A DNA stretch of 33,673 bases from Kiritimatiellia bacterium (GCA_030744755.1 JASLPY010000060.1:1-33673), one strand, 5' to 3'; shown: positions 16,691 through 25,872, counted from the first letter of the stretch. Numbers and translations: made by a program. Notes: generated from the letters alone by a model not told the origin.

Positions 16691-19462
16691 ATGATAGTAG
16701 ATACTTGTATAATCGGTTGTCTTCTTTTCGCGGTGGGTTTGTCGACTGCAAGTGCATTCGCGGGCGAAGCGGGGCCGTCCCTCCGGATTTCACAGTTGCG
16801 TTGCGAATACCAAAACGACCCGCTAGGCATCGATCATCCCTCTCCCCGGCTGAGCTGGGTTCTTGAGTCCCCGGTCCGCGGACAAGAACAGACAGCATAC
16901 CGCATTTTGGTTTCCCGTAGCCTTGAAGCTCTGAAGGCCGACCGCGGCGGCCTATGGGACGTCGGCAGGGTGGATTCGAGCCAAAATGTAAACATCGTTT
17001 ATGCAGGCGAATCTCTCACCTCCGGTCAGCGTTGTTTTTGGAAAGTGAAGGTCTGGGACAAAGATGGCAAGGCCTCCGACTGGAGCGCTCCTTCAACCTG
17101 GGAGATGGGATTGTTGAAGGCGGGTGATTGGAAAGGACAATGGATCAACGATGGCAAACCTCTGCCGGAAAAGGATGAGGATTTCTACCGGGACGATCCA
17201 GCCCCATTGTTCCGCAAGGAGTTCAAGTTGTCCGGCCCCGTGCGAAACGCCCGACTCTACATCAGTGCGCTTGGCTACTACCAGGCCACCCTTAACGGAG
17301 AGGCCGTGGGGGATCGCCACCTGGATCCGCTCTGGACGCTTCCGAACAAACGCGTGTTTTACAGTGTCTATGATCTGAGCAAGAACCTTGCTAAGGGAGA
17401 CAATTGCCTGGGCGTCAGCCTGGGTAACGGCTGGTATAACCCATTGCCCCTTCGCATGTGGGGACGCGTAAACCTTCGCGATCGTCTTCCGGTCGGGCGC
17501 CCGCAGTTCATCGCCCAGCTCAATATCGAGTATGCCGACGGCTCCCGCGAATCGCTGGCCAGCGATTCCTCCTGGAAAGTAACGTCTGGACCCATTCTCC
17601 GAAACAGCATCTACCTCGGAGAAAAGGTTGATGCCCGCAAGCGCATTCCGGATTGGGATCGACCGGGACTGGATGATGACGCCTGGGCCGCCGCTCGCGT
17701 GGCATCGGCGCCAGAAGGCGCCCTGCAGGCCCAGCCCCTGCCGCCCATCAAGGTGACGGCATCCGTCAAACCCGTCCGCATCACGGAGCCAGTCGGCGGC
17801 CTGTATATCGTGGATATGGGTCAGAATTTCAGCGGCTGGGCACGCTTCTCCTTCAGCGTGCCGGAGGGTACGGAGCTCACGATGCGCTACGGTGAGTTGC
17901 TATACGAGGATGGTACGCTCAATCCTATGACCAGTGTGTGCGGCCAGATCAAGCGCAAGAAACCGACCGACGACGGATCCCCCGCCATTGCCTGGCAAAC
18001 CGACACCTACATCGCAGGGGGGGGCGGCCCGGAGATTTACACGCCCCGGTTTACGTTTCACGCCTTCCGGTATATTGAAATCACCGGCCTGCCGGCGCGT
18101 CCTTCCCTGGACGCTGTCGAAGGCTTGCGCATGAATTCCGACGTGGCACCGGCCGGGGCCTTCTCCTGCTCGAATGAACAGTTCAACCGCATCCAGACAA
18201 TGTGCCAGTGGACCTTTCTCGGCAACCTGTTCGGCGTACAATCCGATTGCCCCCACCGGGAGCGCTTCGGATATGGCGGTGACCTGGCGACCACCTGTGA
18301 CGCCTTCATGCTTAACTACGACATGGCGAATTTCTACGCCAAGGCCGCGCGCGACTGGCATGACAGCGCCCTGCCGGACGGGATGCTGACCGATACCGCC
18401 CCCTCGGTGGGTGTCCAGTATTGCGGTGTGGGCTGGGCCATGGTCCATCCACTCCTGCAATTGCAGCTGTACCGCTATTACGGGGACCGGCGGATTATCG
18501 AAGAGCAATACGCCACCAGTAAGCGATGGCTCGAGCTGGTTCGGAACCAGAACAAGGAACACATCGTCCAGCGAGGGCTTCATGATCACGAAGCCCTTGA
18601 AAAGGATAAATCGCCACCCATGGTCACCCCTCTCTATTGCGAGTCCGCACGAATGCTATCCCGGTTGGCGCGTATCCTGGAAAAGAACACCGAGACGGAC
18701 GAATACCGTCGGTTGGCGGAAGATACCAGGGAGGCCTACATTGAGAAGTTTCTTCAACCGGGTACCGGTGTGGTTGCCTCGGGCATCCAGGGCGCCCAGG
18801 CTTTTGCACTGTTTCTGGATATGCTGCCGGCGGAAGAACGTTCGAAGGCCCTCGAACACTTGGTGCGGGACATTACAGACAAGCACAGCGGCCACCTGAC
18901 CACCGGTATCTTCGGAACGAAGTATGTGCTGGATGTGTTGAGCCGCGAGGGACGCATTGACGTGGCCAACAAGATGGTAAATCAACGCGACTTTCCCGGC
19001 TGGGGACACATGCTGGAGCAGGGAGCGACAACCCTGTGGGAACACTGGAAATTCAGCGACAATACGTTCAGTCATAGCCATCCGATGTTTGGATCCGTCA
19101 GCCAGTGGTTCTTTAACTGGCTGGGCGGTATTGAGCCGGCCGTCGACGCCGAGGGATTCGACAAGTTTGCTTTCCAGCCCCAGTTCATCGAGGGCATGGA
19201 CTGGGTGCGCTGCACGCATCAATCCATCCGCGGCCCCATCACCTGCAACTGGCAGCGTAGTGACGATCACGTGGCCCTGGACATCAGGGTTCCGGTGACC
19301 GCTTCAGCCGTACTCATTCTTCCCGCGTCATCGGCAGGCAAGGTGAGCGAAAACGGCAATCCCGCAGTCGACTCACCTGGCGTGAAACAAGCGCGGGAAC
19401 AGGATGGGCACGTAGAATACGAACTGGGCTCCGGGCAGTATCGATTCAAAATCGCTCTTTGA
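16691..19462 (+). CDS. Secreted alpha-L-rhamnosidase, GH78 family
   Basis: This 923-residue protein is of typical GH78 length. The N-terminus is a signal segment (CIIGCLLFAVGLSTASAFA) followed by LRCEYQNDPLGIDHPSPRLSW, the usual opening of bacterial rhamnosidases. Beta domains follow (WKVKVWDKDGKASDWS; a carbohydrate-binding-like ISALGYYQATLNG), then the (alpha/alpha)6 catalytic barrel with SDCPHRERFGYGGD. There Asp519, Glu524 and Asp531 keep the D-x4-E-x6-D spacing of the GH78 active site, and MLEQGATTLWEHW (Glu776) supplies the second catalytic acid. A C-terminal beta domain closes the protein. It releases terminal alpha-L-rhamnose from polysaccharide or glycosides. The gene is 153 bases after the ABC ATPase; the ATG has only a weak upstream AGCGGA. 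It fits the same glycan pathway as the GH27, sulfatase and importer genes. Confidence 0.94.
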   Translation: MIVDTCIIGCLLFAVGLSTASAFAGEAGPSLRISQLRCEYQNDPLGIDHPSPRLSWVLESPVRGQEQTAYRILVSRSLEALKADRGGLWDVGRVDSSQNVNIVYAGESLTSGQRCFWKVKVWDKDGKASDWSAPSTWEMGLLKAGDWKGQWINDGKPLPEKDEDFYRDDPAPLFRKEFKLSGPVRNARLYISALGYYQATLNGEAVGDRHLDPLWTLPNKRVFYSVYDLSKNLAKGDNCLGVSLGNGWYNPLPLRMWGRVNLRDRLPVGRPQFIAQLNIEYADGSRESLASDSSWKVTSGPILRNSIYLGEKVDARKRIPDWDRPGLDDDAWAAARVASAPEGALQAQPLPPIKVTASVKPVRITEPVGGLYIVDMGQNFSGWARFSFSVPEGTELTMRYGELLYEDGTLNPMTSVCGQIKRKKPTDDGSPAIAWQTDTYIAGGGGPEIYTPRFTFHAFRYIEITGLPARPSLDAVEGLRMNSDVAPAGAFSCSNEQFNRIQTMCQWTFLGNLFGVQSDCPHRERFGYGGDLATTCDAFMLNYDMANFYAKAARDWHDSALPDGMLTDTAPSVGVQYCGVGWAMVHPLLQLQLYRYYGDRRIIEEQYATSKRWLELVRNQNKEHIVQRGLHDHEALEKDKSPPMVTPLYCESARMLSRLARILEKNTETDEYRRLAEDTREAYIEKFLQPGTGVVASGIQGAQAFALFLDMLPAEERSKALEHLVRDITDKHSGHLTTGIFGTKYVLDVLSREGRIDVANKMVNQRDFPGWGHMLEQGATTLWEHWKFSDNTFSHSHPMFGSVSQWFFNWLGGIEPAVDAEGFDKFAFQPQFIEGMDWVRCTHQSIRGPITCNWQRSDDHVALDIRVPVTASAVLILPASSAGKVSENGNPAVDSPGVKQAREQDGHVEYELGSGQYRFKIAL

Positions 19463-19506
19463 CCACGAGGGAAACAGCGCGGGGATACCGCCACTCTCAC
19501 ACACTT

Positions 19507-19603
19507 CTGAATCCTCACCCGCCGCCGCCAAGGCTATGGAGACCAAGCGGATTCAGCTACGGAAGAGACTCCGCATCCCGTAGCTGGATTCGTTAGAATT
19601 CAG
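19507..19603 (+). repeat. Dispersed repeat unit (about 97 bp) containing 24-bp core
   Basis: Bases 19507-19562 are homologous to the reverse complement of about 25941-25997 (shared words GCCAAGGCT and CAAGCGGATTC). Bases 19580-19603 are the exact reverse complement of 25873-25896. The order of parts is the same in both places, so this is one repeat family in opposite orientations. It lies between the convergent GH78 and NHL genes. Confidence 0.75.
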
Positions 19604-19630
19604 TCTCCCTTCCAGACGCAGGGGGTCACG

Positions 19631-20875
19631 TCACGGTCCTGTTCCCACCCGGTAGAACGTGCTGACTCGTCCGGCAGCGTTCGTATCACTTAAGCTCGTG
19701 ACTATGTTCGAAGCAGCGCCGGTCACCACCGACAGCGTCTGCCAGTTTGTATGAACAAGGTCCTCCGTGAATTCTACGGTATAGTCCAATGATGGCATGC
19801 TGTACCATGTCATAGTGAAATCTGCTGATGGCTGGACAGCCACGTCTGACAGCGCAAGCTCCCGGGGTACAACCCTGATGACGCAATAGTCGTTCTCTGT
19901 AATGATGAGATCACCCCACGGCGCAATACTGATACCCCTGGGCTCACACACTCTATCATAGGGAAGAGAAGTAGAACTCCCGTCTCCCTGTATAAACTCG
20001 TGTGCGATGTCATTCGTGTCTACATACCAGATATCTCCGTCACGTTGTGTCGCAAGGAAGTACCCGCCATGTGGAAGAAAGGCGATACCCCTCACCTGCT
20101 CGAGTCCGGCATTGGTAGCCGGTCCACCGTCGCCGTGGTTCTGCGTGGTCCCGTCGCCGGCCACCAGTTCCTTGCTGCCGTCCGGGAAGACACGATACAC
20201 GCGGTTCGCGCCCCTATCCGTCACAACAAGGTTGCCGTCGGTCGGATCAACATCGATGTTCCCCAGGGAGTCGAAGCCGGAAGAGTATTCGGAAACGCCC
20301 GCAGTTTCCGTCCATTTTCGCACGACCGAGCTGGCCGTGTAGAAGATCGTGCTCTCATCACTGCTTACCCAGAGTCCACGGCCGGCAGCCAAGTCCAGAG
20401 TATTCGGTATAAGCGAATGGATAGTCCCGTTGGTGTCCAGTCTTCGGATCTTGTCATTGTCCCTATCCAGAATAAACGCTGTTCCCTCCGGCAAGACATA
20501 TAGCCCGTTCGGATTGCTCATGGCCACACTCGTGCCCGGTTGAGGAGTATCACCGCCATTTCCTGCGACGTGCGTGCCGGCGACGGTGTGTATGTTCCCG
20601 TCCGGAGTCATTTTCAGAACCGAGTGAGATTCCTTGTCAACAAGGTACAGGTTGCCCGCAGCGTCGGCCATCGTCATATGGGTGTTGGACAGTTCGACAT
20701 GTAGAGCATTGGTCCCTTCCATTGATGGAAGCCACCCGTTCACATCTTCCACCTGCCCCAGTCCGGCGATGAGTTCCAGCTCACCGTAGGAATCAAGGAT
20801 GACCCCATAGTCATCGGCAACAAGGCTGGATGCGCATAGAGATGCAAGAAGCAAACCCACCACGGCTGATCTCAT
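19631..20875 (-). CDS. Secreted NHL-repeat beta-propeller protein
   Basis: This 414-residue protein has a signal peptide (MRSAVVGLLLASLCASSLVA) and a good binding site (AGGGGAGA) upstream of the ATG at 20875. Residues from about 60 to 340 carry repeated propeller blades of the NHL type: AGNLYLVDKESHSVLKMTPDG, PEGTAFILDRDNDKIRRLD, DGNLVVTDRGANRVYRVFPDG and WGDLIITENDYCVIRVV. The last 65 residues form a different small beta module (FTMTWYSMPSLDYTVEFTEDL ... NWQTL ... RVSTFYRVG) that recurs at the ends of secreted proteins in Verrucomicrobia/Kiritimatiellota, from general knowledge. Propellers of this type usually bind ligands or proteins rather than act as enzymes. It has no obvious operon partner. 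The function is open; an extracellular binding role is inferred. Confidence 0.85.
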   Translation of the reverse strand: MRSAVVGLLLASLCASSLVADDYGVILDSYGELELIAGLGQVEDVNGWLPSMEGTNALHVELSNTHMTMADAAGNLYLVDKESHSVLKMTPDGNIHTVAGTHVAGNGGDTPQPGTSVAMSNPNGLYVLPEGTAFILDRDNDKIRRLDTNGTIHSLIPNTLDLAAGRGLWVSSDESTIFYTASSVVRKWTETAGVSEYSSGFDSLGNIDVDPTDGNLVVTDRGANRVYRVFPDGSKELVAGDGTTQNHGDGGPATNAGLEQVRGIAFLPHGGYFLATQRDGDIWYVDTNDIAHEFIQGDGSSTSLPYDRVCEPRGISIAPWGDLIITENDYCVIRVVPRELALSDVAVQPSADFTMTWYSMPSLDYTVEFTEDLVHTNWQTLSVVTGAASNIVTSLSDTNAAGRVSTFYRVGTGP

Positions 20876-20934
20876 ATCTGTCTCCCCTGGAGTACGGTCG
20901 CGACGGACCTTCTTCCGTTAAAACCACTGAAAGT

Positions 20935-20977
20935 ACGTGAACACCGCACCTGTGTACTTTTGGTGAGGCTATCCGAG
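20935..20977. other. Inverted repeats upstream of the NHL gene
   Basis: GTGAGGC and GCCTCAC (about 20961-20982) form a 7-bp stem, and AAAGTAC/GTACTTT (about 20930-20960) form another, in the leader of the minus-strand NHL gene. They could be an operator or the end structure of the upstream gene; no further support is visible. Confidence 0.25.
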
Positions 20978-21030
20978 GCCTCACAGAGATAAGCTCCACG
21001 CGCGTGTGACGCTTATCATAAGTATAGTCA

Positions 21031-21435
21031 CTATGACGCCCCGGTTACAGCATGAACTCCCCGTGGAATTGGCCTGGGAGGCATGATGGCGCTAAGTACA
21101 CGCCTTGCGCGCTCTGTAACCTCAGGATCTTCGTCCAGCCTCCGATTGGTCATCGCAGTTCTGACCACATTCCTGGCCGCGATATTGACCTTGCCGATCG
21201 TGATCAGTTCCCGGGTTGCCGTTTCGCGCACCTTGAACGTGTGATCTCCGAGTTGTGCTGAAAGTTTGATTACCGATCGCCTGGTCCTTGTATCGATCTT
21301 CCCTTTTTGAACTGGCTCGCCCTCTTTGCGTGACCTTGCCGCACACTGCTCGTCTGCCCCAAAGAGTGTAACACAGCATACTGCAAGAGAAGCAGCCAAG
21401 GTGATCGCACGCGCTACTGACCCTGTAGTTGTCAT
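21031..21435 (-). CDS. Small secreted protein with HEAT-like repeat
   Basis: This 134-residue protein has an N-terminal signal sequence (AITLAASLAVCCVTLFGADE). Its core reads LSAQLGDHTFKVRETATRELITIGK ... DEDPEVTERARRVLSAI (key part residues about 58-115). This matches the pattern of a short HEAT-like unit often found in secreted proteins of Planctomycetes and Verrucomicrobia: a 'gd-f-vRe-At--L--lG' helix followed by 'dpEv--Rar-vL'. Such units bind proteins or peptides; no catalytic motif is present. It lies upstream of the NHL gene on the same strand with a 155-base gap, and downstream of the small membrane protein gene. Confidence 0.65.
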   Translation of the reverse strand: MTTTGSVARAITLAASLAVCCVTLFGADEQCAARSRKEGEPVQKGKIDTRTRRSVIKLSAQLGDHTFKVRETATRELITIGKVNIAARNVVRTAMTNRRLDEDPEVTERARRVLSAIMPPRPIPRGVHAVTGAS

Positions 21436-21518
21436 CGTCTTCCTCGCGTCGAAGTCCGTTCGACTTAAGAATAGAGCGCATCACACTTTGAGAGAAGATG
21501 TTTCTTGCTCGCCTGCCA

Positions 21519-21785
21519 TCACACCAGCCCGATGACAAGACCGACAACCAGCACCACCCAGAACATCCCGCTGTCTTTAAAACGGTCCAGCAGCCAGAAA
21601 TACAGGCAGGCAAGACCAAACGCAATGGCACTCCCAATCAACGCTTCGAAGAACGGGTTGGTGAACAGCATCGCAAAGATGAATCGCGCCCCGGCGTAGA
21701 TACCCGCGCACAGAACCGGATTCTCCGTGGCCAACAGGATCTTTATTAGCGCAACAAGCACCATTACTTTGATGATTATACCCAT
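21519..21785 (-). CDS. Small integral membrane protein of unknown function
   Basis: This 88-residue, strongly hydrophobic protein has about three membrane segments: MGIIIKVMVLVALIKILLA, then FFEALIGSAIAFGLACLYFWLL, then MFWVVLVVGLVIGLV at the very C-terminus. A clear AAGGGGG binding site lies 8 bases upstream of the ATG at 21785, which supports it as a real gene. No family is recognised. The next gene downstream on the same strand begins 84 bases later (the HEAT-like protein), so they may be co-transcribed. Confidence 0.65.
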   Translation of the reverse strand: MGIIIKVMVLVALIKILLATENPVLCAGIYAGARFIFAMLFTNPFFEALIGSAIAFGLACLYFWLLDRFKDSGMFWVVLVVGLVIGLV

Positions 21786-22089
21786 GTTGCTTTCCCCCTT
21801 CTACTTCCTCACAGACGCGGCGATGCCCTGCACCGGGAATTGATTGTGAAAGGCGCCGGGCGCCGTCTGGTACATAATTTGAAACTATAGGTCAGGAGAG
21901 TCAACGGGAATCCTCACTGCGGAATTCAAGGTCGGGGATCCAGACTCTTGAACCGTTGGCCCGTGGTCCGTCCGGTAACCGCATGACTCTTTGCTCCTTC
22001 ATATGCCCTTGATACTCATCAAGCATGCGCTATCCTGCTGTGGACCGGACTTCAATCAACATTGATCAGAATTGTGGAGCGTCACCGAA
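21786..22089. other. Divergent intergenic region
   Basis: This is a 304-base gap between the minus-strand membrane protein and the plus-strand sulfatase. It contains a short GGCGCC-GG-GCGCC palindrome near 21853-21866 and an AT-rich patch (about 21872-21890) that could hold a promoter. I see no gene and no confident promoter. Confidence 0.4.
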
Positions 22090-23541
22090 ATGAAACTCAA
22101 CGTCATAGCAGCAACAGCTTGGATCACCAGCCTTTTTTTCCTGTCCGCAGCGACAGCGCAAACGAAGGGAAAGAAGTATAACGTTCTCTATGTCATCTCG
22201 GACGACTTGACGTCGACAGCCCTCTCCTGCTACGGAAACACGGTCTGCAAGACCCCAAATATCGACAAGCTGGCAACCGAAGGCGTTCGCTTCACACGCA
22301 CATACTGCCAGACCCCTTATTGTGGACCGTCGCGGGCATCCATCATGTTCGGCTACTACCCTCATGCCACGAAAGTCTTCGGCTATGTCAGCGGGCGTAA
22401 AGCCGTCGGCCCGGATAAAGATAGCTGGGCGCAGTATTTCATGAAGAACGGTTACCACACGGCGCGCGTGTCGAAGATATTCCACATGGGTGTTCCCGGA
22501 GGCATAGAAAAAGGAACTGATGGCGCCGACGATCCTGCATCCTGGAACGAGCGGTACAACAGCAAAGGCCCCGAATGGAGAGCTCCGGGCGATGGTGAAA
22601 CCTTGGAGAACAACCCCGACGGCAAAAAACCGGCGGTTGGAGGGAATACTTTTGTCGTGGTTGAAGCCGATGGCGACGACATGGTGCACTCAGACGGCAG
22701 GACCGCCGCAAAAGCGATTGAACTCCTGGGTAAGTATAAAGAGTTGAACAAACCATGGTTTCTCGGTGTAGGTTTCGTACGTCCGCACGTACCGTTCGTC
22801 GCACCACGCTCCTACTTCAAGCCCTTCGTCTATGACGAAATGGTGCTGCCTGAAAAAGTCAAAGGCGACTGGGACGATATTCCACCCTCCGGAATCAACT
22901 ACAAGACCAGCAAGAACATGAAGATGGATGTTCGACGCCAGAAGAAAGCAGTGGGCGGCTATTACGCAGCCGTGACCTACGTAGACAAGTTGTTTGGCGA
23001 GGTCATGGACGCGCTCGAGAAGAATGGTCAACGCGACAACACCATCGTCATCTTCACCAGCGATCATGGGTTCCATTTGGGCGAACATGATTTCTGGGCA
23101 AAGGTCAGCATGCATGAAGAATCGGCAAAGGTACCTCTGATCATCAGTGTTCCCGGCAAGAAACCAGCCGTCTGCAATTCGTTTACGGAACTGCTGGACC
23201 TCTATCCCACGCTATCCAGTTTGTGTGGTTTAAAGGTCCCGGGACATCTGCAGGGCAAGGATCTATCGCCTATGTTCGACGACCCCACGGCAACGGTGCG
23301 TGAGGCGGCTTTCAGCGCAAACGGCAAGGGTACCTTGTTGCGTGGCGAACGCTGGGCCTACCTCGAATATGGAAACGACGGACGCAGGGGGGCGGAATTG
23401 TTCGACATGGATAAAGATCCCAAACAGTATACCAACCTTGCAAGCAATCCGGAATATGCCGACGTGCTTGCCGACCAGAAGAAGAGAATGGCAGCCAAGT
23501 TGGCCAAGATCCGAAAGAACGACCTTGGCAAGGAATACTAG
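22090..23541 (+). CDS. Secreted S1-family sulfatase, iduronate-2-sulfatase-like
   Basis: This 483-residue protein starts at the ATG at 22090, preceded by GGAG at 22076-22079; a TTG at 22072 is in frame but lies before that site. It has a signal peptide (VIAATAWITSLFFLSAATA). Family landmarks: LYVISDDL (Asp38, Asp39), CGPSR with Cys78 as the formylglycine site, SKIFHMG (128-134), RPHVPFVAP (231-239) and TSDHGFHLGEHDFWAK (323-338, Asp325/His326). The last two are typical of the iduronate-2-sulfatase-like branch. It differs clearly from the sulfatase at 8628-10010, which has SSDNGPH and GKWGMG. The likely substrate is a 2-O-sulfated sugar in a polysaccharide, by family analogy only. It is monocistronic as far as can be seen. 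Confidence 0.92.
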   Translation: MKLNVIAATAWITSLFFLSAATAQTKGKKYNVLYVISDDLTSTALSCYGNTVCKTPNIDKLATEGVRFTRTYCQTPYCGPSRASIMFGYYPHATKVFGYVSGRKAVGPDKDSWAQYFMKNGYHTARVSKIFHMGVPGGIEKGTDGADDPASWNERYNSKGPEWRAPGDGETLENNPDGKKPAVGGNTFVVVEADGDDMVHSDGRTAAKAIELLGKYKELNKPWFLGVGFVRPHVPFVAPRSYFKPFVYDEMVLPEKVKGDWDDIPPSGINYKTSKNMKMDVRRQKKAVGGYYAAVTYVDKLFGEVMDALEKNGQRDNTIVIFTSDHGFHLGEHDFWAKVSMHEESAKVPLIISVPGKKPAVCNSFTELLDLYPTLSSLCGLKVPGHLQGKDLSPMFDDPTATVREAAFSANGKGTLLRGERWAYLEYGNDGRRGAELFDMDKDPKQYTNLASNPEYADVLADQKKRMAAKLAKIRKNDLGKEY

Positions 23542-23678
23542 GACCCTTGAATAACCACTCTTTCCCGCTTAATCAAGCAACAGGCAATTCTCCACCATCA
23601 TTGGTGCAAATCCCTAAACAAGTCGCTCATTGATCTCTTGTGTCTTTCCTACAGCATCTATTTGTCATGAAACTTGGG

Positions 23679-23711
23679 CGTTGGATGTTGGACGTTGGAC
23701 GTTGGGCGTTG
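23679..23711 (+). repeat. Short-period tandem repeat (GTTGGACGT-type)
   Basis: This is a run of degenerate 9- to 10-base units (GTTGGATGTTGGACGTTGG and on to GGGCGTTG) that ends just before the stop of the PQQ gene on the other strand. In the plus-strand frame it reads as repeats of LDVGRW. Similar simple-sequence runs occur in the arms at 6716 and 30777. Confidence 0.6.
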
Positions 23712-23714
23712 AGG

Positions 23715-25781
23715 TCACTCCCGCACGCGACTGAGTTCAGCGCGCTTCAGGGCCTCTCCGGGCCCTATAAAACGGCAATGCACAGCCAATCGCTCGATCT
23801 TTCCGCGCCAGTCGCGAGAATCCTCGTACTCGTCGCCAAGCACCAGGTGCATGGGTGCCCAGTTCCTGAAGTCACCCGCGACCCGGCGCGATTCGACAAC
23901 TCGTCTGCCGTCCAGATAGCACGCCAGGTATCCGTCCCGGTAGGTGACCAGAACGTGGTGCCATCGTCCCTGCCGTACACCGCAGAGCGTGGTTTCGGGC
24001 CTCATGCCGTTGATGCCGGTCGCAGGCGTTCGCAGCCGAAACACAAGCCGCTCGCCCTCCTGGCCAAGAGTGAAGTTGCGATGGTAGCCGTCTTGCGAGA
24101 ACGAGACGATGCGCGCAGGGCCCGACTGCTTAGCCGCGTGCGTCATCAACACCGCTTCAACACTAAGTTCCCCTGCCCGGCGACAGGCGGCGAGCAGGCG
24201 TTCATTGGCGCCATCGATCAGAAAGCCGCCCTCGCTGACGTCCAGGGTCCCGTCAGCCGCGGGCTTGGCGGCTCCACGTGCCTTCAACGGGGTCTTCTTG
24301 CCTGGGCCCAAAACAACGCCCGGCAGCCCGCGACGCCACGCCAAAACCAGGCCAGGGGCGTCGCCGGGCCAGGCGGCCAGGTTTACCGGCTTCTCAGGAA
24401 GAACGACCGCCGCGGGTGCTGGGGGTGCTGAGGGTCTTGAAGGCCGCCGGGCGATGGCCTCATTCTTGCGCAGCGAGTAGCACAGCAGGTTGCCGCTACG
24501 ATCTTTGCAGTAGAGCCGTCGATCCGCAAGCGCCACGTGCGGCCAGACCTCGGCCCGAAAGACACCTGACTTATGGGCCAGCTTGCGGAATGCGCCGGGA
24601 CTGTGCTCCGCTGTATCGACCAGCATCAGGTTGCCCTGGTCGGCCCACACGATCAGCCGATCGTCTGCGGTCACGATACAGGAGCCCGCCGCGCCACCAG
24701 AGTGCCCTTCCCACAGCAAACGGCCCGTCTTGAAATCGAGACACTTGACGCGCTTCCATGCCCAGTAGACACGGTTCTTGTGGATGACAGGCGTGCACAC
24801 ACCCGACGCATGCTTTTGCTCCCACACCTTGGTTACACCGCCAAGCGTGACCCGTAGCTTGGTGATGGTGTCGTGGTTGTAGGACGACGTGATAAGCACT
24901 TCGTTTCCCTTCACGGCGGGGCCGGCAATGCTGTTGGCGAACTCGGTCTGGTATGGATATGCGGCCAGGGTTTCGCCCTCCTGCCCACGATCGAGCCGGA
25001 CCACGAGCAGGTTTGAGAGGGTCAGAACCGCAAGGCACGGGACCCCGTCGACTGTCATCCTGACAGGACCGGCGGTGTGGCCCGCAAGGTCGGTTGCCTG
25101 CGACCTCCAGATGCGCGTTCCAGTCGCCTTAGACAGCGCCATGACGGTGCCGGCGTTACCTCCTACCTCGACAAGCAGCCAGTCGCCGTAGACCATGGGC
25201 GAGCACGTGTAGCCATAATCGCGCCGACTGCTTTTGCCGACTTTCGGCCTGGGCCGCATCCCGTAGGCGTCATAGAGATTGACGTGCCAGACGTTGCGAC
25301 CGGCCCGGGTCGTGTCCCAGCAGTTCAGATCGCCGTCGAGCCCCAGCGTGTAGAGCCGGCCGGTGTCGGTATCCAATTCGGGCGTGGCGCTTGGGCCCGA
25401 ATAGGCACCCGTATCGCCCGTGGCGAATCGGCCGCGCGTACGACAGCGGTAAGACGTCTTCCACAGCTCTCGGCCACTTGCGGCGTCGAAGCAGAACACT
25501 GTGTCCTGTCCGCCATCGAAACCCATCGTGTAAATCTTGCCGGCGGCGACCACCGGGGACGTCCCGCCCGACCCGACGCGTGCGCGCCACAGCGGATCAG
25601 ACGGGGGCCACACGCCGTCCTCCCAGGCGGACGTTTCAGCGGTGGCGCCGTCCCGGTTCGGACCGCGCCAATGTGCCCAGCCCGGTCCCGGCGTCTCCGG
25701 TGGTTGTGCCCTTGCAAGCGTACCCGCGCCCACGACGCAGTTCAGCAGAACTGCACAGGCAACAATTGTCCGACCTCGCAT
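23715..25781 (-). CDS. Secreted PQQ-like beta-propeller protein with C-terminal LamG-like domain
   Basis: This protein of about 688 residues has its start set at the ATG at 25781, where the signal peptide (MRGRTIVACAVLLNCVVGAG) begins after GGGGAGGAATTGACT; the frame is open upstream without a leader. The mature N-terminus PGWAHWRGPNRDG is the usual opening of PQQ-like propeller proteins in this group of bacteria. Blades follow (DTVFCFDAASGRELWKTSY, GTVMALSKATGTRIWRSQ, VKCLDFKTGRLLWEG). A Pro/Ala-rich linker (SRPSAPPAPAAVV) leads to a jellyroll of LamG/concanavalin type (LSVEAVLMT, GRWHHVLVTYRDG, LACYLDGRRV, KIERLAVH). Whether it binds a quinone is unknown; many such proteins do not. The jellyroll suggests carbohydrate binding. 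The frame is unusually GC-rich, so long antisense frames overlie it. Confidence 0.88.
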   Translation of the reverse strand: MRGRTIVACAVLLNCVVGAGTLARAQPPETPGPGWAHWRGPNRDGATAETSAWEDGVWPPSDPLWRARVGSGGTSPVVAAGKIYTMGFDGGQDTVFCFDAASGRELWKTSYRCRTRGRFATGDTGAYSGPSATPELDTDTGRLYTLGLDGDLNCWDTTRAGRNVWHVNLYDAYGMRPRPKVGKSSRRDYGYTCSPMVYGDWLLVEVGGNAGTVMALSKATGTRIWRSQATDLAGHTAGPVRMTVDGVPCLAVLTLSNLLVVRLDRGQEGETLAAYPYQTEFANSIAGPAVKGNEVLITSSYNHDTITKLRVTLGGVTKVWEQKHASGVCTPVIHKNRVYWAWKRVKCLDFKTGRLLWEGHSGGAAGSCIVTADDRLIVWADQGNLMLVDTAEHSPGAFRKLAHKSGVFRAEVWPHVALADRRLYCKDRSGNLLCYSLRKNEAIARRPSRPSAPPAPAAVVLPEKPVNLAAWPGDAPGLVLAWRRGLPGVVLGPGKKTPLKARGAAKPAADGTLDVSEGGFLIDGANERLLAACRRAGELSVEAVLMTHAAKQSGPARIVSFSQDGYHRNFTLGQEGERLVFRLRTPATGINGMRPETTLCGVRQGRWHHVLVTYRDGYLACYLDGRRVVESRRVAGDFRNWAPMHLVLGDEYEDSRDWRGKIERLAVHCRFIGPGEALKRAELSRVRE

Positions 25782-25872
25782 AGTCAATTCCTCCCCTGGG
25801 GCTTCGATCCCCGGTAAGAGCTGCCTGGGCCCGTTCACCAGCCAGGTGAAGCGGCGTCTACCTTCCAAATCT

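Noticed and set aside
25077..25817. Plus-strand 246-residue open frame
   Set aside because: It is antisense to the PQQ/LamG gene, whose high GC content keeps other frames open. The minus-strand protein has clear propeller motifs.
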